A DNA stretch of 64,000 nt, taken from positions 124,001-188,000 of the forward strand of contig JAPDFW010000090.1 of the NCBI GenBank assembly GCA_028826165.1. The letters are read 5' to 3'. The translations under genes and the position numbers were made by a program. Positions 44,468-56,502 of the stretch are shown in pieces. Origin of the DNA: Anaeramoeba ignava. Taxonomy: Eukaryota; Metamonada; Anaeramoebidae. Below the pieces are notes generated by a model. The model saw nothing but the letters and a program-made list of their open reading frames with translations. It ran no database searches and was not told the DNA's origin. Position 1 is the stretch's first letter. Every line of letters starts with the position of its first letter.

Positions 44468-47400
44468 ATGAATTTTTATTTAAGAAAAGAAAACAAAATG
44501 AAACAAATCATTTTAATTTTTTCAATAATTATAATTCTGGTGAAAGAATCAGGACAAAATCAAGAAATAATAACAGCAAATGAATTTAATTGGGATTTAA
44601 TTGACACATTTACAAATTCCGAAGGTTTTGGACATAGAGTATCAGTTTCAGGAGGTTTTTTAGTAGTTGGAAATTTCCTAAAAAATAAGACATTTGTTTA
44701 CAAATATAACGGCAGCAATTTTGTTTATCAACAAAATTTCTCAGGACCTCCAAACTCAAATTTTGGATTTAGTATTTCTGTTTATGAAGATGTTATTGTT
44801 ATTGGAGCTTATAAAATAAATCAAACATTTGTTTATAGATACAATGGAAGTTATTGGAATCTTGAAAAAAACTTGACTCAAACAAGTGGTAATTTTGGAA
44901 TAAGTGTTGGAATTTATGGAAATGTTATTGTTGTTGGAACTCAATATGAAAACAAGACTTATATATATAGATATAACGCAGGAGATTGGGGTCTTGAACA
45001 GACAATATATGAACCATTAGTGAATAATTCGGGATATCTTGTTTCAATTTATGATGATGTTATTGTTATTGGATCCCTTTGGGATAACAGAATACTTGTT
45101 TATAGATATAATGGAGTTGCATGGAATTTGGAGCAAACATTGTATAGTCTCACAACTTGTTCTCAAGGATACTCCATTTCAATATATAATAATGTAATTG
45201 CGATTGCCGCTACTTCTGGAAATTCTTTATTGATTTATAGATATAATGATATAGCATGGAATTTAGAACAAACTTTGCAGACAGCTCCATTTCCGGAATG
45301 GAGCGGATATGGTGTTGATATTTATACAAATGTTATGGTTGTTGGAGACTCTTATTCAAACCAAACATTGATTTACGCATACAATGGAACTTATTGGAAT
45401 AATGAAAAAAATATCACCGAATCATATCCCTTTTTCGGAGCATCTGTTGCAATTTCAAACAATTTTACAGCTGTTGGATCTCCAATCACTAACGACGTAT
45501 TTGTTTATCGAATGAATAATAATGAAAAAATTGTTGTTCTCAATTGTTCATCCTTGTTTTCATCATTTGAATGCTTTTGGGAATTTGATTTCTTCATTTT
45601 GAATTTTCAAATCGATTATGGATTTGGTTGGATTCATATTGATTCACCTATTCTCAACGGATCTACTTACTATCAATTATTCAATTCATCACAATATCCT
45701 AATATCACTGGAAACCATGCATATTCAATTCAAATCAAAGGATGTGATGATACAGAAACTATTTGTGGAGAGCCTTCTTCTATTATCAATTTAGTAACAA
45801 GAATCGATGCAGTAAAGAATTTTCAGCTCACAAATCTGACAGACTATTTGGTTAACACTTCTTGGGGTTATCCGACTGTTGACCTTATTGGCGGAATCCC
45901 CAATCTTGATCACTATATTATCTCCTATTTTCCGCAATCAGATCCAGGATCAGTGACATTAATTTCTGTTCCAAATTATTTAACTTCATATCTTTTGGAT
46001 ATTCAATGCGGAAATGATTATAATATCTCGATATACGCATGCAGAAACTCAGCATGCCAAGGAGACGATCAAGGAGAAGTTGTTGAATCATCCATTTCAT
46101 TAGGCCTTGAAGCTGTTTCAGATCTTTCTTGCTCGGTTTCAGATGTTTTTGATATTCTTTGTGATTGGAATCCGCCAATTAATTGCTCAACTCCTTCTTA
46201 TTATAACTTCACTTTTCAAGCAATTTCAAAAGATGATTCAGGAAATTATAACGTGACATCATTAAATCAAAACTTTACATCTCAATTCCAAAACCAGGAA
46301 TATCAAGTTTATGTCTCAGCATGTAATTCAGACAATGTTTGTGCAGAAATTACTACAACTTCAGTTAAAACTGATAATTTATCTGCTCCAACAATTACTC
46401 AATCAATTCCCAAAATTGAAGAAATTGAATTACATTTCTCAAAAGTAATAGGAGCTCAAAATTATTCAATATCAATTGATAATAAAGTGACTTGGCAAAA
46501 CTTCACAACACTTAATTTAGATGGAAGTGAAGCTATTGGAACAATAAATGGAATACCAGGAAATGTTGATCAACAAATTGCAATTCGAGGATGTTCTGAT
46601 TTAAATTGCAATAATATATATATAGGAGAGCCCAGTTCAACAATAATAGCAAAAGCTATATTAGGGAATATTACTTCATTAAATTGTACACCATCAAGTT
46701 GTGGATTTGAATGTAATTGGGATTCATTAAGTTTATCAACAGGATTAGAAGGATATTCTTTAACTTATAATTCAACCCAAATTTGTTTATCAAAATCAAC
46801 AACAACTTTAGTAGTTTTAGGTTTAATTCCAGAAGCGTTTTATCAAATATCAGTTCATTCATCAGCTACTAGTGATTGTTCTTATGATCAATATTCAGGA
46901 ATTGATTCAACAACTTCAATCACAACAGAAAATTTATTAGCTCCAAATATTATTCAATCAATTCCCAAAATTGAAGAAATTGAATTATATTTCTCAAAAG
47001 TAATAGGAGCTCAAAATTATTTGATATCACTTGATAATAAAGTGAATTGGCAAAAATTCACAACACTTAATCTAGAAGGAAGTCAAGAAATTGGAACAAT
47101 AAATGGAATACCAGGAAATGTTGATCAACAAATTGCAGTTCGAGGATGTTCTGATTTAAATTGCGAAGTTGGACATTTAGGATTATCTAGTTCAACAATA
47201 ACAGCAAAAGCTATATTAGGGAATATTACTTCACTAAATTGCTATGGAATAATTTGCGGATTTTATTGCAATTGGAGTCCGTTATTTTTATCATCAGGAT
47301 TACAAAGATATTCTTTAACATACAATTCAATGCCGATTTGTGTAGAAAATTCATTAACAACTTATACAGTTACTGGATTAAAAGGAAATGAGGTTTATGA

Positions 47401-47728
47401 AATATCACTTTTGGCATCAGCTACTAATGATTGTTCTTATGATCAATATTCAGGTCTCCCTAAAATAACTTCCGTCACTACATTCTCTTCTTCTGATTCT
47501 TCTTCTGCAAGTGCTTCATCTACTTGGATTATTCTTATTGTTTGTTTGATTCTTGCTATTCTTTTGATTTCTGCAATTGTTTTGTTTATTGTTTTTAGAA
47601 AAAGAAGAAAGAGAAGAAAGAATACTAAAAAACTTAAGAAACCAAAAAAAGAAAAAGAATTGGAAAATGAATTCGATTTCGTTTATTATGATGCTGATAA
47701 TCCTGATGATGGATTTGAAGAATTTTGA
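44468..47728 (+). CDS. Type I membrane protein: seven-bladed FG-GAP-like propeller plus FN3-like modules
   Basis: Intronless, 1,086 residues. The signal peptide is MKQIILIFSIIIILVKESG, following a second Met at 44498, which may be the true start. Residues about 35-355 contain seven repeats of about 45 residues (WNLEQTLYS..., SISIYNNVIAIAA..., LLIYRYN), one per blade of an FG-GAP-type beta-propeller like that of integrin alpha chains. About seven FN3/Ig-like beta modules follow, each with Cys and N-x-S/T sites (NITSLNC, FECNW, YSLTYNS). One transmembrane helix at about 1019-1043 (STWIILIVCLILAILLISAI) is followed by a strongly basic stop-transfer (RKRRKRRK) and an acidic tail ending DFVYYDADNPDDGFEEF. 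It is probably a cell-surface adhesion or phagocytic receptor; ligand unknown. Two 185-residue FN3 pairs are recent duplicates. Acceptance as an integrin homologue is not justified. Confidence 0.85.
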   Translation: MNFYLRKENKMKQIILIFSIIIILVKESGQNQEIITANEFNWDLIDTFTNSEGFGHRVSVSGGFLVVGNFLKNKTFVYKYNGSNFVYQQNFSGPPNSNFGFSISVYEDVIVIGAYKINQTFVYRYNGSYWNLEKNLTQTSGNFGISVGIYGNVIVVGTQYENKTYIYRYNAGDWGLEQTIYEPLVNNSGYLVSIYDDVIVIGSLWDNRILVYRYNGVAWNLEQTLYSLTTCSQGYSISIYNNVIAIAATSGNSLLIYRYNDIAWNLEQTLQTAPFPEWSGYGVDIYTNVMVVGDSYSNQTLIYAYNGTYWNNEKNITESYPFFGASVAISNNFTAVGSPITNDVFVYRMNNNEKIVVLNCSSLFSSFECFWEFDFFILNFQIDYGFGWIHIDSPILNGSTYYQLFNSSQYPNITGNHAYSIQIKGCDDTETICGEPSSIINLVTRIDAVKNFQLTNLTDYLVNTSWGYPTVDLIGGIPNLDHYIISYFPQSDPGSVTLISVPNYLTSYLLDIQCGNDYNISIYACRNSACQGDDQGEVVESSISLGLEAVSDLSCSVSDVFDILCDWNPPINCSTPSYYNFTFQAISKDDSGNYNVTSLNQNFTSQFQNQEYQVYVSACNSDNVCAEITTTSVKTDNLSAPTITQSIPKIEEIELHFSKVIGAQNYSISIDNKVTWQNFTTLNLDGSEAIGTINGIPGNVDQQIAIRGCSDLNCNNIYIGEPSSTIIAKAILGNITSLNCTPSSCGFECNWDSLSLSTGLEGYSLTYNSTQICLSKSTTTLVVLGLIPEAFYQISVHSSATSDCSYDQYSGIDSTTSITTENLLAPNIIQSIPKIEEIELYFSKVIGAQNYLISLDNKVNWQKFTTLNLEGSQEIGTINGIPGNVDQQIAVRGCSDLNCEVGHLGLSSSTITAKAILGNITSLNCYGIICGFYCNWSPLFLSSGLQRYSLTYNSMPICVENSLTTYTVTGLKGNEVYEISLLASATNDCSYDQYSGLPKITSVTTFSSSDSSSASASSTWIILIVCLILAILLISAIVLFIVFRKRRKRRKNTKKLKKPKKEKELENEFDFVYYDADNPDDGFEEF
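46385..47494 (+). repeat. Tandem duplication of a 555-bp FN3-pair segment
   Basis: The segment beginning GCTCCAACAATTACTCAATC at 46385 recurs at 46940 (GCTCCAAATATTATTCAATC). Over the first 300 bp the copies are nearly identical, including CCCAAAATTGAAGAAATTGA and AATGGAATACCAGGAAATGT; they diverge more toward the end. The spacing of 555 bp is 185 codons, so the frame is kept. Confidence 0.9.
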
Positions 47729-47818
47729 TTTGATCCAAATTTTTCAATAAAAAAAAAATTTTTTCTTTTTTTCATTTTCATTTTTTTTCATTTTTCTCAT
47801 TTTTCTTTTCCAAACAAA
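47729..47818 (+). promoter_or_regulatory. Short promoter of the LIM-protein gene
   Basis: 90 bp between stop and start. It contains TTTTTTCATTTTCATTTTTT, TTTCATTTTTCTCATTTTTC and then CCAAACAAA before the ATG, one of the clearest clusters of the T-tract/CAT element. Confidence 0.45.
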
Positions 47819-49269
47819 ATGAATCCAATTTGTCCTTTTTGTAAAAAGCCAGTTTATTTACTTGATAAACTTGTAATTAATCGGATTACTCTTCACAGAA
47901 AATGTTTAAAGTAAAGAATTAAATTTATAATTAAATTTATAATTATATTTATAATTAAATTTATTATAAAATTTATAATTAAATTTATAATTATATTTAT
48001 TATTATATTTATAATTAAATTTATCTATTAAATTTATAATTAAATTTATCTATTAAATTTATAATTAAATTTACTATTAAATTTATCTATTAAATTTATA
48101 ATTAAATTTATTATAAAATTTACAATTATATTTATTATTAAATTTATAATTATATTTATTATTAAATTTAAAGATGTGAAATTTGCCAAACAAAACTTTC
48201 TGCAATTAATTATCATTCATATGAAGGCAAATTTTATTGTGCAGTTCATAATCCAGTAGCTCCAATAAATGCACCAGTAATTACACCAAGTAAATTATTT
48301 CAAAAATAAATAAAATTCCAAAAATAATTAAAATTCCAAAAATAATTAAAATTCCAAAAATAATTAAAATTCCAAAAATAAAATTCTTCTCTTTAATTAA
48401 TTTAAAAAGAAGAAAAAGGTGATAAAAAAGATGATAAAAAAGATGATAAAAAAGATGATAAAAAAGATGATAAAAAAATTGATAAAAAAATTGATAAAAA
48501 AGATGATATAAAAGATGATATAAAAATTGAAACAAACAATAATTTAGATTCACAAAAAGAAAAGTCAAAATTAACTTCTAAACATCATCATTCATGTAAA
48601 AAAAATATCAAAAATTATAAAAATTAAATTTCCAATTTGAAGAAAAACAGTTTTTGGAATTTAATTGAAAAAATTTTTTTAATTAATTTTTTTTCAAAAA
48701 ATAGATCATCATTCTTCAAAAACACAATCCAAAATTAAATCTCCTTCAAATCATTCTATAAATAAATCAAGTCAATCTAAATCACCAAATCTTTCAAGTA
48801 AAAAAAAAATCCAAATCCAAAAAATCCAAAAAATTAAAAAATTAAAAAATCAAAATTAAAAAATTAATTAGAAGAATCAAACAATCAAAAAACAGAAAGA
48901 AAATCACATGAAAAACATGAATCAAAAAAATCACCAACTCATATTGATAAATTAAAAACAGAAGATATTGATAAATTAAAAACAGAAGATATTGATAAAT
49001 TAAAAAAAGAAAATGAAGATTTAAAAAAACAAATTAAATCACTTAAACAAAAAATTCATGAACTTGAAAAAAATTCAAATTCAAATTCAAATTCAAAAAA
49101 TGAAAATTTAGAAGAAAAAATAAATTCATTACAAAATGAAAATCAAATAATAATTGAAGAAAATGTTTATATTCGAACAAGAAATCAACAATTATTAGAT
49201 ATTATTGAATCTTTAACTGGAAAAAAACCAGAAAATCTTGATACAATGCATATTGAATATTTGAAATGA
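47819..49269 (+). CDS. LIM-domain protein with C-terminal coiled coil
   Basis: Five exons (47819-47910, 48174-48289, 48410-48595, 48705-48797, 48872-49269) join to 294 residues. A single LIM zinc-binding domain spans residues 5-56: C5PFC8, 17 residues, H26RKC29, C32EIC35, 17 residues, C53AVH56. Spacing is exactly canonical, giving two zinc sites, and the LIM domain is split between exons 1 and 2. A linker follows that is rich in KKDD repeats (a 12-bp coding microsatellite), then Ser/His/Lys, then a coiled coil at about 185-285 (LKKQIKSLKQKIHELEK, EEKINSLQNENQIIIEEN). LIM proteins of amoebae commonly bind actin or act at adhesion sites; a cytoskeletal adaptor role is inferred. Ordinary gene searches would miss it because no exon exceeds 400 bp. 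Confidence 0.85.
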
Positions 49270-52012
49270 TTTCAAAAAGAAAACAAAGAAAAAAATTATT
49301 TTGATTTTCATTTTTCAAAGTTAATTTTTTTTTTACAAGAAGAATAATTTATTCATTTCTTCTTTTGTTGAATTTTTTAACTGAAGAAATTTAATTAAAA
49401 TTAATTAATAAAAATAAAAAATAAAAATAAATTAAATTAAATTAAAATTAAATTAAATTAAATTAAATTATAAAAGTGGAATAGATTAAATTAAATTAAA
49501 TTAAATTAAATTATAAAAGTGGAATAAAATAAAATAAATTAAATTAAATTATAAAAGTGGAATAGATTAAATTAAATTAAATTATAAAAGTGGAATAAAA
49601 TAAAATAAAATAAATTATAAAAGTGGAATAAATTAAATTAAATTAGATTATAAAAGTGGAATAAAAATAAAATAAATTATAAAGTGGAATAAATTAAATT
49701 AAATTAAATTATAAAAAGTGGAATAAAAATAAAATAAATTAAATTAAATTATAAAAGTGGAATAAAATAAAATAAATTAAATTAAATTAAATTAAATTAA
49801 ATTAAATTAAATAAATTATAAAAAGTGGAATAGATTAAATAAATTATAAAATTGGAATAAAAATAAAATAAATTAAATTAAATTATAAAAGTGGAATAAA
49901 TTAAATTAAATTAAATTATAAAAGTGGAATAAATTAAATTAAATTAAATTAAATTAAATTATAAAAGTGGATTAACCAAAATAAATTAAAAAGTGGAATA
50001 AATTAGATTAAATAAATTCAATTAAATTATAAAAGTGGAATAGATTAAATTAAATTAAAATTAAATTAAATTATAAAAGTGGAATAAATTAAATTATAAA
50101 AGTGGAATAAATTAAATTAAATAAAATAAATTATAAAAAGTGGAATAAATTAAAATAAATTAAATTATAGTGGAATAAATTAAATTAAATTAAAATAAAT
50201 TATAAAAGTGGATTAAAAATAAAATAAATTAAATTAAATTATAAAAGTGGAATAAATTAAATTAAATTAAAATAAATTATAAAAGTGATTAAAAAAAAAT
50301 AAAGAAAAATTAAATTTGGAATAAATTAAAAGTGGAATAGATTAAATTAAATTAAATTAAATTAAATTAAATTAAATTAAATTATAAAAAGTGGAATAAA
50401 TTAAATTAAATTAATTTTTGGAATAAAATAAATTAAATTAAATTATAAAAGTGGAATAGATTAAATTAGAATAAATTAAATTAACAAATTAATTAATAAA
50501 AATAAAAATAAATTAAATTAAATTAAATTATAAAGTGGAATAGATTAAATTAAATTAAATTAAATTATAAAAAGTGGAATAAATTAAATTAAATTAAATT
50601 AAATTATAAAAGTGGAATAGATTAAATAAATTAAATTAAATTAAATTAAATTAAATTAAATTAAATTAAATTATAAAGTGGAATAGATTAAAATAAATTA
50701 AATTAAATTAAATTAAATTATAAAAAAAGTGGAATAAATTAAATTAAATTAAATTAAAATTAAATTATAAAGTGGAATAAATTAAATTAAATTAAATAAA
50801 TTAAATTATAAAAAGTGGAATAAATTAAATTAAATTAAATTAAATTAAATTATAAAAGTGGAATAAATTAAATTAAATTAAATTAAATTAAATTATAAAA
50901 GTGGAATAAATTAAATTATAAAAGTGGAATAGATTAAATTAAATTATAAAAGTGGAATAAATAAAATAAATTAAATTAAATTAAATTAAATTAAATTAAA
51001 TTAAATTAAATTAAATTAAATAAATTATAAAAAGTGGAATAAATTAAAATAAATTAAATTAAATTATAAAAGTGGAATAAAATAAATTAAATTATAAAAA
51101 GTGGAATAGATTAAAATAAATTAAATTATAAAAGTGGAATAAATTAAATTAAAATAAATTATAAAAGTGGAATAGATTAAATTATAAAAGTGGAATAGAT
51201 TAAAAATAAATTAAATTAAATAAAAATTAAATTATAAAAAGTGGAATAGATTAAAAATAAATTAAATTATAAAAGTGGAATAAATTAAATTAAAAATAAA
51301 TTATAAAAAGTGGAATAGATTAAATTATAAAAGTGGAATAGATTAAAAATAAATTAAATTAAATTAAATTATAAAAGTGGAATAAATTAAATTAAAATAA
51401 ATTATAAAAAAGTGGAATATTGAATAAATTAAATTAAATTAAATTAAATTATAAAAAGTGGAATAAAATAAAATAAATTAAATTAAATTATAAAAAGTGG
51501 AATAAATTAAATTAAATTAAATTAAATTAAATTAAATTATAAAAAGTGGAATAAATTAAATTAAATTAAATTAAATTAAATTATAAAAGTGGAATAAATT
51601 AAATTAAATTAAATTAAATAAATTATAAAAAGTGGATTAAATTATAAAAGTGGAATAAATTAAATTAGATTAAATTAAATTAATAATTTGAAAGAAATGA
51701 TTAATAATTATTAAAAAAAATTATTAATTTTATTTTTTTTTTTTGCTATTTAAAAAACAAAAACAAAAAAAAAAGAAATTTAGGGATAAAGAAAAATAAA
51801 TAAGAAATTAAATAAAAAAAAAAAAACATTTTTAATAAATAAAAAGATCAAAATTATTTTTTTTTTCAATTCATTTTTTTTTCATTTTTTTTTTTCAATT
51901 TTATTTTTCTTTCTTTATTTATTTCTTTTTCCACAAAAAACAAAAACAAAAAACAAAAACAGAAAAAGAAAAAGATTAAATTAAATAAAATTAAATTAAA
52001 TTTAAAAAAACA
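49270..52012 (+). repeat. Intergenic satellite with TTATAAAAGTGGAATA core (49430-51680) and flanks
   Basis: No gene is visible in 2.7 kb. From about 49430 to 51680 a conserved G-containing core, TTATAAAAGTGGAATA, recurs about 60 times, always on the plus strand, separated by variable numbers of AATTA pentamers. Unlike the intronic satellites it contains AG, GT and GG. The last 330 bp are T/A homopolymer-rich, with TTTTTTTTTCATTTTTTTTT near 51871-51893, the likely promoter of the RhoGEF gene. Confidence 0.9.
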
Positions 52013-55000
52013 ATGTCAAATCAATCAAAAAAACCAAAAGCAATACAAAGATTTTTAACAAAAAAAAAATTAGAAAAAGAAGCCGAAAAAGAAGAAGAAG
52101 AAAAAGAAATAAAACAAAAAGAAGAAATAAAACAAAAAAAACAAGAATCACCATTTTATAAAAAAGAAATAAATAAAACAAACAATTTTAAATCAAATTC
52201 AAATTCAAATTTAAAATCAAATTTAAGTTCAAGTCCAAAAAATAAAAAGAAAAAAAATTCGAAAATTCAAAAAATTAATTCAGTTGGAAAATTAAAAAAA
52301 TCAAAATCATTTAGTCCTCAAGAAAGAATGAGAAAAAAATTTGAAATAACAAAAATAAAATCAGAAAAATTAAGTCAAACTTCAATTCATGTTGACACTT
52401 CAATTCCTTTTTCAAATTCCGTTAAAAAAAGTGTCAAAAAAAAACAAAAAGATAGAAAATCAACTCCTATTCCTATTTCTAAACTTAAAAGACAATCTGT
52501 TTCTAGATTGAGGAATTCAAAAGGTTATGATCAAAAACTAGCTAAATCTCCTCTTTCTCATGATAACTCAAGAGATGGTATTATTAATCAAATTGGAATT
52601 GAAGAAGAATTATTTTCTCAAGATTTAAAAACTTTTACAAATGTAATTTTCAAATTCAAATTCAATTTTAATTTCAAATTCAATTTCTATTTCAAATCAA
52701 TTTAAATTTTAATTTCAAATTCAAATTCAAATTCAATTTCAATTTCAATTTCAAAATTAATTTCAATTTCAATTTCAAAATTAATTTCAATTTCAATTTT
52801 AATTTCAATTTCAATTTCAATTTCTAAATCAATTTCAATTTTAATTTCAATTTCAATTTCAAAATCAATTTCAAAATCAATTTCAATTTCAAAATCAAAT
52901 TCAAATTCAAAATCAAAATCAATTTTAATTTCAATTTCAATTTTAATTTCAATTTCAATTTCAAAATCAATTTCAAAATCAATTTCAATTTCAAAATCAA
53001 ATTCAAATTCAAAATCAAAATCAATTTTAATTTCAATTTCAATTTCAAAATCAAAATAAATTTCAATTTTAATTTCAATTTCAATTTCAAATTTAAAACC
53101 AATTTAAATTTTAATTTCAATTTCAATTTCAAAATAAATTTCTAAATCAATTTCAAATTTAAAACCAATTTAAATTTTAATTTCAATTTCAATTTTAATT
53201 TCAATTTCAATTTCAATTTCAATTTCAATTTCAATTTCAAATTCAATTTCAAAATAAATTTCAAAATCAATTTCAAATTCAAATTCAATTTAAATTTCAA
53301 TTTCTAAATCAATTTCAATTTTAATTTCAATTTCAATTTCAATTTCAATTTCAAAATTAATTTCAATTTCAATTTCAATTTCTAAATCAATTTCAATTTT
53401 AATTTCAATTTCAATTTCAAAATCAATTTCAAAATCAATTTCAATTTCAAAATCAAATTCAAATTCAAAATCAAAATCAATTTTAATTTCAATTTCAATT
53501 TCAAAATCAAAATAAATTTCAATTTTAATTTCAATTTCAATTTCAAATTTAAAACCAATTTAAATTTTAATTTCAATTTCAATTTCAAAATAAATTTCTA
53601 AATCAATTTCAAATTTAAAACCAATTTAAATTTTAATTTCAATTTCAATTTTAATTTCAATTTCAATTTCAATTTCAATTTCAATTTCAATTTCAAATTC
53701 AATTTCAAAATAAATTTCAAAATCAATTTCAAATTCAAATTCAATTTAAATTTCAATTTCTAAATCAATTTCAAATTCAATTTCAATTTCAATTTCAATT
53801 TCAATTTCAATTTCAATTTCAATTTCAAATTCAAATTCAATTTCAATTTCAATTTCAATTTCAATTTCAAAATCAAATTCAATTTTAATTTCAAAATCAA
53901 TTTCAATTTCAATATCAAATTCAATTTCAAAATCAAATTCAAATTCAAATTCAATTTCAATTTCGAAATTAATTTCTAAATCAATTTCAAATTTAAAACC
54001 AATTTAAATTTCAATTTTAATTTTAAAATAAATTTAAATTTAAATTTTAAATCAATTTCAAAACCAATTTAAATTTTAATTTCAAAATCAATTTTAATTT
54101 CAATTTAAATTTTAATTTCAATTTCAATTTCAATTTCAATTTCAATTTTAATTTCAAAATCAAAATCAATTTCAAAATCAATTTCAATTTCTAAATCAAA
54201 TTCAATTTTAATTTCAATTTCAAAATTCAAATTCAAATTCAAATTCAAATTCAAATTCAAATTCAATTTCAATTTCAAATTCAATTTCAATTTCAATTTC
54301 AAATTTCAAAATCAAAATCAAAATCAATTTCAATTTTAAAATAAATTTAATTTCAAATTTAATTTCAATTCCAAAAATCAAATTCAAAAATTAAAATAAA
54401 ATTTAATATATTCTAAAATATATTTTGGTGTAGATTTGGAAAAAATACTTCCAACAAAATCTAACGATAAAAGAAACTTCACTAGAACAAGTATTTGAAC
54501 TAGCAAATCAACTTATAGAACAACAACAAAAATTCGCACAAAGAATTTCAACATCAACAACACAAAACATCTTTAATCGAAATCAACTTTCTGAAATATT
54601 CACAATTATTGATCTCGAATTATACAAAAAATGGTTGAGCCAATTCAAACAAAATATTCAAACAATTTTTCAATTTGATCGAGAAAATTTAGAAATCAAT
54701 AGTTTGTTGAAAAAATTCCAAAATGAAAGTTCAGGAATGGATTTCTATTATTATTTATCACGACCATTGGAAATGATTGAAAATTATTGCGCTTTTTTAC
54801 ATCAATTAATGAATTTGGAACAGAATAAACCAATATCAGAATTTTCAAAGTTCAAATCGCTTTTGGAAAAATTCGAAAAAATTCAGGAAGAATTTAGTTC
54901 AGAATTTTTTGTTTTCCAACAATATGCATCTTGTTCAAGAATTGAAAAACAATTGGAAAACATCTCAATTAAATTATTCCATCCACAACGCTATTTAAAT

Positions 55001-56502
55001 TCAGAAGGAAAATTTCGAAGGGTTTCAAGAACAAAAAATTATGATGCAAAATACTTCATGTTTAACGACTTTTTATTGCTTGGAAAACGCAAAAAAAACC
55101 GACAATTAACATTCAATACAACGCTATTTTATAACAAATGCAAAATTCGAGATTTGCCTGATGATGATTCAGGTGAAATTCAACATGCGGTCGAATTTTT
55201 GGTGGAGGATGATCCCGACCGTTTTATTTTTTGTTTTGGAGAAGAAGATGATAAAACCCAGTTCTGGGAAGATTTGACAGAAAAATTGAAGGTGGAAATT
55301 TCAGACTCAAATAAAGTATCAAAATCAAAAGAAGAAATTATTAACAAAAGAAAAGAACTTTCTGCACTTGTTGGAGTGAATCAGAAAATTTCAACCGAAA
55401 ATATCGAGTTATTTCACGCAGAAAAAACAGACATGCAACAAAGAACAAATGTTATCATGGAGTTGGTTCAAACGGAGGAGCAATATAATAAGGATTTGGA
55501 AGTTATTATTGAAAATTATTTAAAACCCCTTAAACAAAAATCAATTGTGAATGAGAAGGATATTCGGGCGATGTTTTCCGTTATAACGGAAATATATGGA
55601 TTGAATCAGCAGATATTACAGTCATTAAAACAGGAATATCCCGGTGAAAATGATGAGGCGGGAAAAATGAATGTGGGGAAAATTTTTATGCAATATGTTA
55701 ATTTCCTCAAAATTTACACTCAATATTGCGCAAATCATTCGCAATCAATGAATATAGTTGCCAAATACAGCAAAAAGGATTCCTTTGAGAATTTTCTTCA
55801 ACACCAAAAGGAAACCATCCCAGAATGCAAGGGACTTGGTGTGCTTGATTTTTTAATAAAGCCAATTCAACGTATTTGCAAATATCCACTTTTATTCAAA
55901 GAATTATTAAAAAGCACAAATCAAACATATTCGGATTATCAAGATTTGGCTCAAGCTTATCAGGCGCTTTATGGCGTTGCTGCGTATGTTAATGAAAAGA
56001 AAAGATCTGCTGAACAATCAATGGTTCTTGTCGGGATTTACTCAACTCTTTCAGGAATCCCGAAATCATTCGAGTTTGTTCATCCAACTCGTCATTTTAT
56101 TCAAAATGCGGTTTTGAAAAAAAAATCTGTTAAAAGAGTTCAAGAAAGAAATTTTTGGCTTTTTAATGATGTTATTGTTTATGCAAAATCTTCATGGAGC
56201 TCTAAAAAGAAAAAGTATCAATATAAGGGTCATTTGTGTCTTGCTGAAGCTTTAATAAGAGATTTATCGAGTGAAGGTGATTAAAATTAATTTATAAAAT
56301 TATAAAATTTATTTATAAAATTTATTTATAAAATTTATTTATAAAATTCTTAGACCATTCTTTTCAATTAATCCCTTTTGGTTCTAAAAAAGGTTATACA
56401 ATTTATTGTGATAATGAAGAACAGAAAATTGATTGGATTAATAAAATTAAAGATCAAATTACAAGATTAGCTGAACTTGGAATTAAACCTTCTTTAAAAT
56501 AA
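52013..56502 (+). CDS. RhoGEF with two DH-PH units
   Basis: Three exons, 52013-52642, 54434-56276 and 56354-56502, give 873 residues. Residues 1-210 are a basic, disordered Lys/Ser region. A first, degenerate DH domain (about 211-385, with DFYYYLSRPLEMIENYCAFL where the CR3 helix would be) is followed by PH1 (about 387-496; YFMFNDFLLLGKRKK, FWEDLTEKL). A second, canonical DH lies at about 541-735: MELVQTEEQYNKDLEVI (CR1), VLDFLIKPIQRICKYPLLFK (CR3). PH2 follows (about 742-870), its last strand and helix (WINKIKDQITRL) on exon 3. DH-PH proteins catalyse GDP/GTP exchange on Rho/Rac GTPases and control actin. DH2 is expected to be the active unit. No Rho GTPase gene is present in the window. The 1.8-kb intron is hexamer satellite. 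Confidence 0.92.
52643..54433 (+). repeat. Intronic (AATTTC)n satellite with a 456-bp higher-order duplication
   Basis: Intron 1 of the RhoGEF gene: AATTTC, AATTTT and AAATTC hexamers, nearly without G. A segment around 52810-53265 recurs 456 bp downstream almost base for base; diagnostic AAAACCAATTTAAATTTTAA occurs at 53095 and 53161, and again at 53551 and 53617. Confidence 0.92.

Noticed and set aside
49430..51680. Telomeric repeat
   Set aside because: The unit is not a short G-rich telomere-type repeat, spacers vary, and coding genes follow on both sides.
52824..54302. Minus-strand Lys/Leu-repeat open frames
   Set aside because: Translations of the AATTTC hexamer satellite in the RhoGEF intron.
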